In this document: piece by piece, positions 26,378 to 35,460 of the stretch
Layout of the letters: the number at the start of each line of letters is the position of its first letter
Position numbering within the stretch: the first letter of the stretch is position 1
Source: Neobacillus cucumis
GTDB lineage: Bacteria > Bacillota > Bacilli > Bacillales_B > DSM-18226
Direction of reading: 5' to 3'
DNA length: 64,000 bases
Assembly (NCBI RefSeq): GCF_016107705.1
Contig: NZ_JAEHGC010000017.1
Location: 1 to 64,000, forward strand
Position numbers and translations under genes: made by a program
The notes under the pieces: generated by a model
The model's database searches: none
The model's input: only the letters and a program-made list of their open reading frames with translations
What the model was told of the DNA's origin: nothing

Positions 26378-26794
26378 ATGTATAAGCTACGAGGTCATCA
26401 TCTTTTTTGCCTTCTTGGATATCGTGGAATGGGCTATTCCAAAGAATACGTGGAAAATATGACCCGTTTGCATCAAACCTTAAGAAACGACCCCAAGACG
26501 TGGATTCAACTTGTAAATGGACCTGATCATTTGTGTGAAAAGTACCCCAACTCAGGTGAATACCACTGCCAGCACGACAATATTTATGAAAGAGATGCCG
26601 CTATTTTAAAGAAATTGGGGCTAAAGATCGGGCAAATTCTGAATTGGGAGGACATTGAGTCACACATCCAAAAGTATGTCGAACCCTCCGATATTCAATC
26701 TGTGTGTGAAACTTGTTTCTGGCGGTCATATGGGGTTTGTGAAGAAGGTATTCAAGAGATTATTGAAGGGAAGGGCTTAAGGGAAGTTAAATAA
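26378..26794 (+). CDS. DUF1284 cysteine-rich protein
   Basis: The 138-aa protein starts YKLRGHHLFCLLGYRGMGYS, the hallmark of DUF1284. Cysteines near residues 10, 53 and 66 plus CETCFWRSYGVC near 112-123 suggest a bound metal or Fe-S cluster. Function unknown. GGGGGA precedes the ATG, and TATAAT lies about 30 bp upstream. Confidence 0.8.
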   Translation: MYKLRGHHLFCLLGYRGMGYSKEYVENMTRLHQTLRNDPKTWIQLVNGPDHLCEKYPNSGEYHCQHDNIYERDAAILKKLGLKIGQILNWEDIESHIQKYVEPSDIQSVCETCFWRSYGVCEEGIQEIIEGKGLREVK

Positions 26795-26909
26795 GCCCTC
26801 TCCTTTATTAAATAGTTCCGTTTTATGCAATTGGTTGTATGACAGCTTTCATTTATTCGACAATCGATTGGGCTTTAGAGGATGATTGCTGAGATCACAC
26901 TCCTTGGAT

Positions 26910-28364
26910 TCATTTTATAATCCTTTCTTTTTTCTGAGAGGACATCGAGGTTTTTTTCCGTTTCCCATTTCCCCTTTTTGCCCCAAAGTCCCTATTCCCT
27001 TTATAGTTTCTCCTTGTTTTCTCTTGTGTCTTTGGTTTATTCGCATATCGTGGTGCCTCGGAAGTTAGCTGAACGGGAACATCCCTCTGCTCCTTCGACA
27101 ACAATTTCAAGGCAATAGAAACTAACGCTATTGAATCGTATTGATCGAGCAATTCGCTTGCAGCTTGCTTAAACTGTATGTAATCCTCCTCTTCAACCAA
27201 TTGAATCATCTTTTCTACTGCTGCTTTCTGAATAGACTCCATTGCCTCTGCTACTGTCGGTATTGATTTACGCTCGATATGCCCTTTCGATGCTTTTTCA
27301 ATACTGTGAATCTGCCCCTTTTCCCTAGGAGTTGCAAATGTAATAGCTACCCCCGTCTTTCCTGCTCGCCCTGTTCTGCCAATTCGGTGAACATAACTTT
27401 CCGAGTCCTGAGGAATGTCAAAATTGTAGACGTGGGTAACCCCTGAAACATCAATTCCCCTCGCAGCCACATCAGTCGCAACTAAAATATCAATGGTTCC
27501 CTCACGGAATTTATTCATCACAACATCACGCTGTCTTTGATTTAAATCACCATGCAACCCATCAGCCAGATACCCTCTTTTATTCAATGCATCACTTAAT
27601 TCATCCACACGTCTTTTTGTTCTTCCAAAAATCACGGCTAATTCTGGGTTATCCACGTCTAGTAGACGGCAAAGCACGTCAAATTTATCGCGTTCATTTA
27701 CCTCATAATAAATTTGCTTTACACTTGGAGAGGTAACTTCCTTCGCTTTTATCTTCACTAACTCTGGATTGCTCATAAATCTTTCCGCAAGATTTTGAAT
27801 CGGTTTGGGCATGGTTGCAGAGAACAGCAAGGTTTGTTTTTCTTCAGGGGTCTCTTTGAGGATTCGTTCGATATCTTCCAGAAAGCCCATATCAAGCATT
27901 TCATCCGCTTCATCTAAAACTACCACTGAAATTTGGTCCAACTTCAGGGTTTTACGTTGAATGTGGTCCAAAAGTCTTCCAGGTGTTCCCGTAATTATGT
28001 GAGGTCCCTTTTTTAAGGCCTTGATTTGGCGATCTATGGACTGTCCTCCATAAATTGGGAGAGAAGTTATCCCCATGTATTTCGATAGCCGATTGATCTC
28101 TTCTGAAACTTGAATAGCTAATTCTCTTGTCGGTGCAATGGCAATCGCCTGAATATATTTTTTGCTCGTATCCACTTTCTCCAAGATCGGTATGGCAAAG
28201 GCAGCCGTCTTTCCTGTACCGGTTTGTGCTTGACCAATAATGTCCTTCCCCGTCAAAGCGATGGGAATGGCTTTCTCTTGAATTGGAGATGCTTCTTCAA
28301 ATCCCATATCCGTAATCGCTCTTTGAATGGGTTCACTAATACCCATTTCATGAAATGTTGTCAT
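26910..28364 (-). CDS. DEAD-box ATP-dependent RNA helicase, CshA-like
   Basis: The protein (about 484 aa) shows the full motif series: GFEEASPIQ (Q motif), AQTGTGKT (I), PTRELA (Ia), VLDEADEML (II), SAT (III), [11 protein letters not shown] (V) and HRIGRTGR (VI). A basic C-terminal tail ([21 protein letters not shown]) should bind RNA. It most resembles CshA of B. subtilis, a degradosome-linked cold-shock helicase, and may be a paralogue. I choose ATG 28364 over TTG 28373 on ribosome-site spacing. The 300 bp upstream hold a 12-bp palindrome (ATTGAATTCAAT) near 28.42 kb and little else. Confidence 0.93.
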   Translation of the reverse strand: MTTFHEMGISEPIQRAITDMGFEEASPIQEKAIPIALTGKDIIGQAQTGTGKTAAFAIPILEKVDTSKKYIQAIAIAPTRELAIQVSEEINRLSKYMGITSLPIYGGQSIDRQIKALKKGPHIITGTPGRLLDHIQRKTLKLDQISVVVLDEADEMLDMGFLEDIERILKETPEEKQTLLFSATMPKPIQNLAERFMSNPELVKIKAKEVTSPSVKQIYYEVNERDKFDVLCRLLDVDNPELAVIFGRTKRRVDELSDALNKRGYLADGLHGDLNQRQRDVVMNKFREGTIDILVATDVAARGIDVSGVTHVYNFDIPQDSESYVHRIGRTGRAGKTGVAITFATPREKGQIHSIEKASKGHIERKSIPTVAEAMESIQKAAVEKMIQLVEEEDYIQFKQAASELLDQYDSIALVSIALKLLSKEQRDVPVQLTSEAPRYANKPKTQEKTRRNYKGNRDFGAKRGNGKRKKTSMSSQKKERIIK

Positions 28365-28599
28365 ACTCTTCAAAACCCCTTCTTTATGTTTATTATTTTT
28401 TATATTGGACTAAACTCCTTGATTGAATTCAATATAAGAATTGTTTTTATACTTAATATCCCTTTCATAGTTATGGGCGCTTTTTGTGAGTAGATGCCAA
28501 TCATATGAAAACCTAATACATTGTTTTGAATCATTTTCGCTACTTTCTGATGGGAAGCTTGATTAAGCCAAAAACTGATAAAGACTTCTCAATCTTAAA

Positions 28600-28637
28600 T
28601 GTTAAAAAAGAAGGATGTACACACATCCTCCTTAACC
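28600..28637 (-). terminator. Terminator after the aldo/keto reductase
   Basis: GGAGGATGT and ACATCCTTC stem followed by TTTTTTAA on the minus strand. Confidence 0.82.
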
Positions 28638-28661
28638 CACTTCATCAAGAGTTTGAAACCC

Positions 28662-29639
28662 TTATTTCCATTTACCTGTTAATACCTCTCCTCGGTCTGT
28701 TGCTGGTGCAGGTGTTCTTGATAAATTGGAGATTTCAGTATACATTTCTGGTGTCATTTTAAAATCGGCAGCAGCTAATGAATCTTCTAACTGGTTTAAA
28801 TTACGTGCACCAATGATTGGGGCAGTAACAGCAGGATTCGCTTTTACCCAAGCAACTGCTAAAGTTGCAGGTTTCACATCATGCTCTTTTGCATATTTGG
28901 TGAACAGTTCAGCCGTGATGAAATCTTCATTGGCACCATAACGGTCACCATAGCGGGCATTTTGTACAAGGCGGCCCTGCTCAGGACGTTTGTTCACTCC
29001 ATATTTTCCTGAAAGAAGTCCAGCACCTAGTGGGCTGTAAGTAATGACTCCAATTTGTTCGGAAGCAGCCATTGGTAAAATTTCAACCTCTGCTTGGCGT
29101 TTAACAAGGTTATACATGGGTTGGATTATTTCAAAACGAGCAAGTTGCTCTTTTGCAGAAATTCCTAATGCTTTTGTGATTTGCCATGCGGCCCAATTGC
29201 TTACTGCTGGGTAAAGAATCTTTCCTTGACGCTGCAGGTCATCAAGTGTTCGCAGCGTTTCCTCCATTGGAGTTTGTTCGTCAAAATCATGGACGAAATA
29301 AAAATCAATATAATCTGTCCTTAAGCGACGCAGGCTATTTTCAATCCCTTGCATCATATGTTTTCGAGACAGTCCTCTAGCATTTACATCAGCACCCGTG
29401 TTCCAGAACACTTTTGACGTTAAAACGATTTCGTCTCTTTCATGTGCGATACATTCTCCTAGAATTTCCTCAGAACGCCCATACACATCGGCAGTATCGA
29501 AAAAGTTGATACCAGCTTCCCGACAACGTTTATACATGGCTTTAGATGTTTCTTCATCAGCATCCCCGCCAAAAGACATTGCACCAAAACATAAATTTGA
29601 AACCTGAATTCCCGTTTTTCCTACTGTGCGATACTCCAT
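28662..29639 (-). CDS. Aldo/keto reductase
   Basis: The 325-aa TIM-barrel NADPH-dependent reductase has the catalytic tetrad in NFFDTADVYGRSEE (Asp, Tyr), VLTSKVF (Lys) and DFYFVHDFD (His). The NADP-binding GARNLNQLEDSLAA motif is at the C-terminal end. It resembles the YghZ/Tas-like subfamily acting on aldehydes. It lies 102 bp after the broken MFS gene on the same strand with no clear terminator between, so it may be part of a CMD-MFS-AKR unit. Confidence 0.9.
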   Translation of the reverse strand: MEYRTVGKTGIQVSNLCFGAMSFGGDADEETSKAMYKRCREAGINFFDTADVYGRSEEILGECIAHERDEIVLTSKVFWNTGADVNARGLSRKHMMQGIENSLRRLRTDYIDFYFVHDFDEQTPMEETLRTLDDLQRQGKILYPAVSNWAAWQITKALGISAKEQLARFEIIQPMYNLVKRQAEVEILPMAASEQIGVITYSPLGAGLLSGKYGVNKRPEQGRLVQNARYGDRYGANEDFITAELFTKYAKEHDVKPATLAVAWVKANPAVTAPIIGARNLNQLEDSLAAADFKMTPEMYTEISNLSRTPAPATDRGEVLTGKWK

Positions 29640-29741
29640 AATGTACCTCCAAAATTTAATCGTTCCTTTATTAAATAAAGTTAATTTCCATCTTTAATTG
29701 CAACGTATTCAGTCTAGGAACCGTCGGAAGGATCTCCACCA

Positions 29742-30915
29742 TTAAACGACTTTCTCGTAATTCGCCACTTTTCTAGTAAGGCTAAATGAGACCGCCGCTA
29801 TAATTGCAGCAATTGCCACTGATGCGGCACCGATCCAGCTGACCGATAGAACGGATGTGCTCTTTACGGCAATACCCCCGATTCCTGCCGCTGTCGCTAT
29901 CCCTAACTGTATGAAGGAGCCATATAAACTAAGCATGATTCCTGAAGCTTCAGGGGCAAGCCATACCAGGTTATACTGCATACCCGGACCAGACGACCAT
30001 GCCGAAAAGGACCAAAGCATAAGCAACGGAATGGCAACAAAAGTTGATCTGGCGATGGTAGAGAGTAAGACAAGAGCTAAACAATGAACAACCAAACCGC
30101 CAACAAGAGTTTTAGGGTTACCAATCTTATCCGTCATAAATCCACCAACCTTGGAACCTATTAAAGTTGCGACGCCAAACGCAAACAGGGCACCGCTCAC
30201 TTCTCGTCCACTCATTGCTGAGATGGTTAGTAAGAATGGTGCAATATACGAATACATCACCCCATATCCTAATTGCCAAAAGAACGTTACACCAAGGCCC
30301 ATTAATATTTTCGGATTCTTTAAATAAGCGAGTTGCTTGCCCAGAGGAACGGTGGACCCGATAATCGTGGCCGGAATCGTTCGGATGATAACGAAGATTG
30401 CTAGTAAACTAAGAACACCGATCCCCACGAAGATTAGCTTCCAATCGTAGAGGAGCGCTACAACACGACCAATTGGTACACCAATGATGATGGCAGCACT
30501 AAACCGTATAACGGTGCCAATAGCCCCTGCTTGTTTTTCGGGTGGTGCTAATTTCGCCGCAGCAGTCTTCGCAGCAATGGCAAAAACTCCACTTCCTAAA
30601 GCAAGAATAATCCGAGAGACGATTAGAAAACCGAAGCCAGGAAGCGTAAAGGTCATTACATACACTTCCAAGCACCATTAAAACAAGAGAAAGTATCAAT
30701 AACTTCCGCTGATTCAGTTTTGTCGTTGCCATCACAACGAGGGGAGAACCAACCGCATTCGCAATCGCAAATACGGTGATCAGTTGTCCTGCTGCCGACA
30801 CCGAAACGTTATTGGAGACAGCGATTTTATCCAAAATACCCGCAATAACGTACTCCGATGTACTTACCATGAAGGTAATCAAGGCCAGCGTGTATATGAT
30901 CCAGGTGTTTTTCAT
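29742..30915 (-). pseudogene. MFS transporter with a frameshift
   Basis: Two overlapping minus-strand frames together make one drug:H+ antiporter-type MFS protein of roughly 390 aa. The N-terminal part (KNTWIIYTLALITFMVSTSEYVIAG, two to three TM helices) runs into SLVLMVLGSV and then goes out of frame. The rest resumes in another frame at MTFTLPGFGFLIVSRIILALGSG (the motif C-like region). The shift lies at about 30655-30675, in a GTGTATGTAATG stretch. It is either a recent inactivating indel or a sequencing error. Gene order suggests co-transcription with the upstream CMD-family gene. The N-terminal start is uncertain (30915 or 30933). Confidence 0.8.
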
Positions 30916-30961
30916 ATTCTTTACATCCCCCACCTTCCACTATTTTCCCCCTTATTAATTT

Positions 30962-31720
30962 TCATTCCTGTTCGGGAATAACTTCATTTATACAACTTAA
31001 TGCGTTCAGTGTTCTCGGAAATCCTATATATGGGAGACAGTGAGTGATGGCGGTGATCAATGTTTCCTTGTCATTGCCTACATTTTTGTTACCCTGCACA
31101 TGTGCCTTTACTTGGCCTTCAGCACCGCCTAAGCTACTTAAGATGCAGAGGGTCAACAGCTCTCGTGTTTTCAGATCAAGTCCCCCGCGGGTGTAGAAAT
31201 CTCCGAAGCAAAAAGCAGAAAGATAATCTTGAATATGCTTTTGATTTGCTGGGGCAGCCTCACGCATTTTTGCGATTATCTCTCCACAAATCTCTACCTG
31301 AACAACAAGTCCCCTCTCAAAACGATCATCTTCATCTACAGTCTTTTGGCTTTCAATTGGTAGAGCAATATTCTTTGCTCTGAAAACCTCATTGACTTCA
31401 TTGATGGCGTTTAATGTCTTCGGAAATCCAATGTAGGGAGCACACTGGTAAACGGCTTCTTTTATTTCCACAGGTGTCAGCTGGGCGTTCAGTGCGGCGA
31501 TTACATGTGCCTTGAGCTGAGGCATCGTCTGGTTCGTGGTAAGCACTGCCAAAGTAATCAACTCACGTTGCTTGTCACCCAGATTTCCTTGATAGAAAAC
31601 TTCTCCAAAAATGAAGCGGTTAAGAATGTCCTGAAAATCAGGATCGGTAGCATATGCGGCTGGAACTCCATTTCCAAATAACTGGTTGTATTTTTCCTTG
31701 CTCTTTTCAATGCGATCCAT
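30962..31720 (-). CDS. Carboxymuconolactone decarboxylase-family protein (two CMD domains)
   Basis: The 252-aa protein has two AhpD/CMD-type helical domains (about 20-115 and 150-245). Each has an RELxTLxxL segment and an APYIGFPKTLNA / LPYIGFPRTLNA motif. No CxxC pair is seen in the expected place, so it is unlikely to be an AhpD-type peroxidase; some homologues are decarboxylases or lactonases. Start at 31720 is chosen because GGAGG lies 7 nt upstream. It is divergent from a TetR gene with three operator-like sites between, which implies it is the main TetR target. Confidence 0.85.
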   Translation of the reverse strand: MDRIEKSKEKYNQLFGNGVPAAYATDPDFQDILNRFIFGEVFYQGNLGDKQRELITLAVLTTNQTMPQLKAHVIAALNAQLTPVEIKEAVYQCAPYIGFPKTLNAINEVNEVFRAKNIALPIESQKTVDEDDRFERGLVVQVEICGEIIAKMREAAPANQKHIQDYLSAFCFGDFYTRGGLDLKTRELLTLCILSSLGGAEGQVKAHVQGNKNVGNDKETLITAITHCLPYIGFPRTLNALSCINEVIPEQE

Positions 31721-31798
31721 AAATAAGCCTCCTGTTTCAAGTTCATTTACTTTTTTTAATCCAAAAGTTCGCTGCAACATGATGCTTGAAAAATTAAT

Positions 31799-31922
31799 AT
31801 TGATTGATTAATCAACAACTGTTTATAATTATAAAAAAGCTTTTCATACTTTCAATGGTTAAATGAACGCAATTCGTTGATTACTCAACAAATCCATTAA
31901 AATTGTTGAGTATCTTTAGAGT
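31799..31922. promoter_or_regulatory. Three candidate TetR operator sites
   Basis: TTGATTAATCAA at 31804-31815 is a perfect palindrome. GTTGATTACTCAAC at 31876-31889 differs at one pair, and TTGTTGAGTA at 31913-31922 is a further half. They share the word TTGTTGA / TCAACAA and flank both divergent starts. Predicted binding sites of the TetR protein encoded at 31938. Confidence 0.6.
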
Positions 31923-31937
31923 GATTGGAGAAATAGA

Positions 31938-32486
31938 ATGTCTAAAGTAGATAGAAGAATAGCCAAAAGCCAAATAGCGATAAAAAATGCTGTAACTGAA
32001 CTGATGTCTGAAAAAAGTTTTGACGACATTACCATTCAGGATATTGCGGACAGAGCAGATGTGAATCGAGGAACCATTTATCTTCATTACACGGATAAAT
32101 ACGACCTCCTGGATAGGATGATTGAAGAACATATGGAAAATCTCCGAGACCTGTGCCAATTGGCCTCTGAGATGACGTTTCAAGAAGGAAATTATGTCTG
32201 GTACGAATACTTTGAGCGTCATTATTTATTTTTTTCAACGATGTTAGCAAGTAAAGGTGCACCCTATTTCCGTAGTCGCTTTCTTGATTTGGTGATTGAA
32301 GAGTTTAAAGCTGAGGTGGATACAACCGAAGGAAAAAATCAAGGATTAAGTGATGACGTGATTCTGCAATTTTTTGGTTCGGCGGTTGTTGGTGCAGTGG
32401 AATGGTGGTTCAAGAATGGTATGCCACTGCCAGCTCGTGTTATGGCAGAACAAACGGGGGCATTGTTAGATAGAAACCTAGAATAA
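31938..32486 (+). CDS. TetR/AcrR-family repressor
   Basis: The 182-aa protein has an N-terminal TetR helix-turn-helix (ITIQDIADRADVNRGTIYLHYTDK, about 32-55) and a ligand-binding C-terminal domain of the YcdC/TetR_C type. ATG 31938 follows TGGAG. It is divergent from the CMD-MFS unit and likely represses that and itself. Inducer unknown. Confidence 0.92.
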   Translation: MSKVDRRIAKSQIAIKNAVTELMSEKSFDDITIQDIADRADVNRGTIYLHYTDKYDLLDRMIEEHMENLRDLCQLASEMTFQEGNYVWYEYFERHYLFFSTMLASKGAPYFRSRFLDLVIEEFKAEVDTTEGKNQGLSDDVILQFFGSAVVGAVEWWFKNGMPLPARVMAEQTGALLDRNLE

Positions 32487-32496
32487 TTGAACTAAA

Positions 32497-32534
32497 TAAA
32501 CCTGAGTCTCTTTCCTACGGGACTCAGGTTTTTG
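32497..32534. terminator. Bidirectional terminator
   Basis: AACCTGAGTC and GACTCAGGTTTTT make a perfect stem between the convergent TetR and aldo/keto reductase genes. Confidence 0.88.
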
Positions 32535-32555
32535 GTTTATCAATATCTTGATCAT

Positions 32556-33404
32556 TTACCAGAGTGCAAGTCTTTGCTTTGATTGAGGTTTACTAAAGAC
32601 GGAGTCAATTTTAGAGAGCTCAAATTCATTTAAAGTAATATTGACAGAATCAGCATTTTCTTTCATATGTTGTGAATTTCCAGATTTAGGAATCGAAATG
32701 GTATTACCGTCTCGAATCGTCCATGCCAATAAAATCTGAAAAATACTTGCTTGATGATGATCAGCGATTTCATTCAAAATTGCTTTTTTCTTATGATCCA
32801 AATCAGAAAGATTTCCTTTTAAAATTGGAGAATATGCTATAAGCGGCAGATTATTTTTTTTCATGAACGGAATTAAATCATATTCTATACCACGGTCAGC
32901 AACATTATATTTCACTTGATTAGCCGTACAATTCTTTCCAAAAGGCAGTTCAAATAGCTTTTTTAAGTCGTTTGTGTCAAAGTTTGAAACACCCCAAGAT
33001 TTAATTTTACCGATTTTTTTCATTTCTTCCATTGCCATGACTGTCTCTTCTATAGGAACACTGCCCTGCCAATGTAATAAATACAAATCGATCTGATCAA
33101 CTTGTAGTCTCATAAGTGTTTGATCCAAGCTTTTTGGTAATTTATCTCTTGATGCATTCTCTGGAAGTACTTTTGAGATTAAAAATAGGTTTTCACGCGG
33201 AAAACTTTTAATTGTTTTTCCTACTAGAAGTTCAGATTTTCCATCTCCGTACATTTCCGCAGTGTCAATAACTTGAATCCCTTCATTTAGACCCAAACTT
33301 ATAGCATCAACTTCCATTTTCTCTTTTTGGACATCATTACCAATATTCCAAGTCCCTATTCCAAGAGGTGATACTTTTCTTCCAGCGATATCTACTAATT
33401 TCAA
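32556..33404 (-). CDS. Aldo/keto reductase (second)
   Basis: The 282-aa TIM-barrel reductase has GTWNIG, VIDTAEMYGDGKSE (Asp, Tyr), LISKV (Lys) and LYLLHWQG (His). The C-terminal SIPKSGNSQHMKENA is the NADP phosphate-binding segment. TTG 33404 has GGAG 8 nt upstream. It follows the MaoC-like gene by 19 bp, so the two form an operon. Confidence 0.9.
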   Translation of the reverse strand: MKLVDIAGRKVSPLGIGTWNIGNDVQKEKMEVDAISLGLNEGIQVIDTAEMYGDGKSELLVGKTIKSFPRENLFLISKVLPENASRDKLPKSLDQTLMRLQVDQIDLYLLHWQGSVPIEETVMAMEEMKKIGKIKSWGVSNFDTNDLKKLFELPFGKNCTANQVKYNVADRGIEYDLIPFMKKNNLPLIAYSPILKGNLSDLDHKKKAILNEIADHHQASIFQILLAWTIRDGNTISIPKSGNSQHMKENADSVNITLNEFELSKIDSVFSKPQSKQRLALW

Positions 33405-33423
33405 ATCATCAGCTCCTATTCTT

Positions 33424-33801
33424 TCAAAGTATTACACCTGAAAAATCCCCTTTTAATACTTCCTTTTCATTCTGATTTTTACATAAAAAGGATGCAATAA
33501 TAGCGGTTCTATTATTTTCTTGCCTTTCATATTTTTCAATTTTAACTTCACAAATGATTGTATCTCCTGTAAACACAGGTCGGAAAAACTCAAAATTCAT
33601 AGTACGTGCCAAAACGTTATGATCTCCACCTACTTTTGTTGGTAGAGTGGCCGTTAATAACCCTTGAACGACAAGTCTACCCTGTTCATCTGGGGTTATA
33701 TGGTGAATCCCTTCATCACCTGAAATCTCTGAAAATAATTCAACATCCCTTATAGAAAAGATCCGTTCAAACGTAATGATATCTCCAACTTTTAATGGCA
33801 T
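33424..33801 (-). CDS. MaoC-like hotdog-fold dehydratase
   Basis: The 125-aa protein has the hydratase-2 layout with VELFSEISGDEGIHH near residues 19-33 (the Asp/His catalytic pair of the R-hydratase family, with the usual Asn between replaced) and a GLLTATLPTKVGG helix. Homologues hydrate enoyl-CoA or enoyl-ACP. Substrate not determined. ATG 33801 follows GAGGGGG. The downstream partner is an aldo/keto reductase. Confidence 0.8.
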   Translation of the reverse strand: MPLKVGDIITFERIFSIRDVELFSEISGDEGIHHITPDEQGRLVVQGLLTATLPTKVGGDHNVLARTMNFEFFRPVFTGDTIICEVKIEKYERQENNRTAIIASFLCKNQNEKEVLKGDFSGVIL

Positions 33802-34059
33802 ATAGCTATCCCCCTCAAGGTTTTATACAGCACACATAATAATCTGAATATTACAAAAATATAAAGTAAAACTCAAATATCTCGCTATATAAGTTCATAA
33901 GCTTTTCCTCCTAAAATTCAAAACTCCAACTCAATTTATATGTGACAAATATTCAAATGCAGTTGTTCCATACGCTTTTAAAATGTTTATTTAAATGAGA
34001 TAAAACTCACTCACTTTTAAATAAGATGTCTTGTCCTTAATCGGGTAACCAGCAAAAGT

Positions 34060-34244
34060 AAAATAAGCGGAGATTTTTCGGTTAGATGCAGAATGAAGCT
34101 CGTTTCGGGGTATACAAGGGGAGGTTTTCCGGTTATGCAAAGGAAAATCTCCCCTTTTAGAATTTTTCGAGTCAATAGGCGGATTCTCTCCGCCTATTGA
34201 AGCTATTTTTAATAATAATTACTAAATAAGCGGAATTTTTCCGT
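34060..34244. repeat. Cluster of AGCGGA / TTTCCG hairpin repeats
   Basis: Several stem-loops stand in a row: AAGGGGAG.TTTTCC with GGAAAA.CTCCCCTT (34116-34157), AATAGGCGG with CCGCCTATT (34174-34198), and ATAAGCGGAA with TTCCGTCTAT (34225-34250). They fill the gap between MaoC and the third EamA gene; the rest of 33802-34060 is A/T-rich with no gene seen. The last hairpin may end the EamA gene. Confidence 0.7.
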
Positions 34245-35165
34245 CTATTTATCAGATCGGGTGCTTAACCTTTGGATAGTTTTTTTCTTTTGTAAGGTAA
34301 CGATCACGACACCTATCATTATGATAAAACCACCAATAAAAAAGTTTACGTCTAGTTTTTCATTTAACAAGAGCCAGCCTAAAAAAGAACCTACAAGTGG
34401 CTGGAAGAAGAAAAACAATGAGCCGATTCCAGCATCCATTAAATCCATACCTTTATTCCAAAGAAAAAATGCGCCAGCAGTTGAAACTACTCCAAGATAA
34501 ATAACTCCTAAAATGATTAAAATGTTTTGATAATATACATCATTCGCTTGAAGTTCCCAAATCATTGCAGGCGTAGTAAAAATAAGTGCAAATAATACTG
34601 CATAAGTCGTTATGGTTAAGGATGGAAGACGTTTAGAAGCAACCTTTACATAGACTGATAATAACGCCCAAGTGATTGCAGCTCCCACCAATATGATACT
34701 TCCTGTTAAGTAAGTACCAACCTTTGTATCCCAACCAATTACAATAACAACTCCAAATGTAGCTAATAAAACAGAAATAATCTTTCTAACGGTCAGTTTT
34801 TCCTTTAATATAAATCGTGCAAAGACCACAATAAAAGCCGGTGTAGCGGATGTAATCAGAGCTCCAGTGTGTGCATCAGATAATTTTGTGCCAATGAATT
34901 GGAAAGCAATTGATACAAAGTAGCCTATAAAACCAATCCAAGCTAATAGGAACCAATCCCTTTTCTTAATAACGGTACGATTACCATTTTTTATATGAGT
35001 CATTTTTAATACAATAAACAAAAAAACAAACGCTATAACATACCGCACCCATATCAACGTTAATGGTGGTATATAATCTAATACATATTTACTGACTACA
35101 TACATACCGCCCCACATACTTGCGGCTAAAGATAAACAGATTGCTCCAACCAAATTTTGCTTCAT
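34245..35165 (-). CDS. DMT-superfamily (EamA) transporter
   Basis: The 306-aa protein has ten TM segments in two EamA repeats (about 6-140, 152-290), with a typical basic C-terminus. ATG 35165 follows GGAGG. Unlike the other two EamA genes in the window, no regulator lies opposite. Instead the leader contains a 17-codon reading frame and hairpins, described separately. Substrate unknown. Confidence 0.87.
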   Translation of the reverse strand: MKQNLVGAICLSLAASMWGGMYVVSKYVLDYIPPLTLIWVRYVIAFVFLFIVLKMTHIKNGNRTVIKKRDWFLLAWIGFIGYFVSIAFQFIGTKLSDAHTGALITSATPAFIVVFARFILKEKLTVRKIISVLLATFGVVIVIGWDTKVGTYLTGSIILVGAAITWALLSVYVKVASKRLPSLTITTYAVLFALIFTTPAMIWELQANDVYYQNILIILGVIYLGVVSTAGAFFLWNKGMDLMDAGIGSLFFFFQPLVGSFLGWLLLNEKLDVNFFIGGFIIMIGVVIVTLQKKKTIQRLSTRSDK

Positions 35166-35238
35166 TAATAATACCTCCGTCCTTTTAAAAGGGAATTAAA
35201 ATGAACTTTCCCTAAGACGAGGCATGACTTTAATGTAA

Positions 35239-35269
35239 CTATTCATCCCTCGACTTAGGAATGAATAGC
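35239..35269 (-). promoter_or_regulatory. Hairpin in the EamA leader
   Basis: CTATTCATTCC and GGGATGAATAG form a stem across the 3' end of the 17-codon frame. No U-run follows, so it is not a plain terminator. Confidence 0.4.
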
Positions 35270-35308
35270 TGGTTGGTCATTTTCAAAAATATCTAAATAT
35301 AATCTCAT
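35255..35308 (-). CDS. Possible 17-aa leader peptide
   Basis: ATG 35308 has GGGGG 8 nt upstream and opens a 17-codon frame (MRLYLDIFENDQPAIHS) that stops inside a hairpin about 90 nt before the EamA start. It could be a regulatory upstream frame. The composition shows no obvious run of one amino acid, so classical attenuation is not obvious. Confidence 0.35.
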   Translation of the reverse strand: MRLYLDIFENDQPAIHS

Positions 35309-35366
35309 TACTTAATCCCCCTTTTTTATATTTTCTTAATTTTAACACAATAACATAATGGTTATA

Positions 35367-35402
35367 AAATTAAAAAAAGAGCTATCTTTAGTAGCTCTTA
35401 AA
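35367..35402 (-). terminator. Terminator after the dioxygenase operon
   Basis: AGAGCTA and TAGCTCT with a 7-nt loop, then TTTTTTT on the minus strand. Confidence 0.85.
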
Positions 35403-35460
35403 AAGTAATTAAAAATTCGATTAAAGCTTCTCACCAGTTGATGCGCTATATTTTTTCCTT

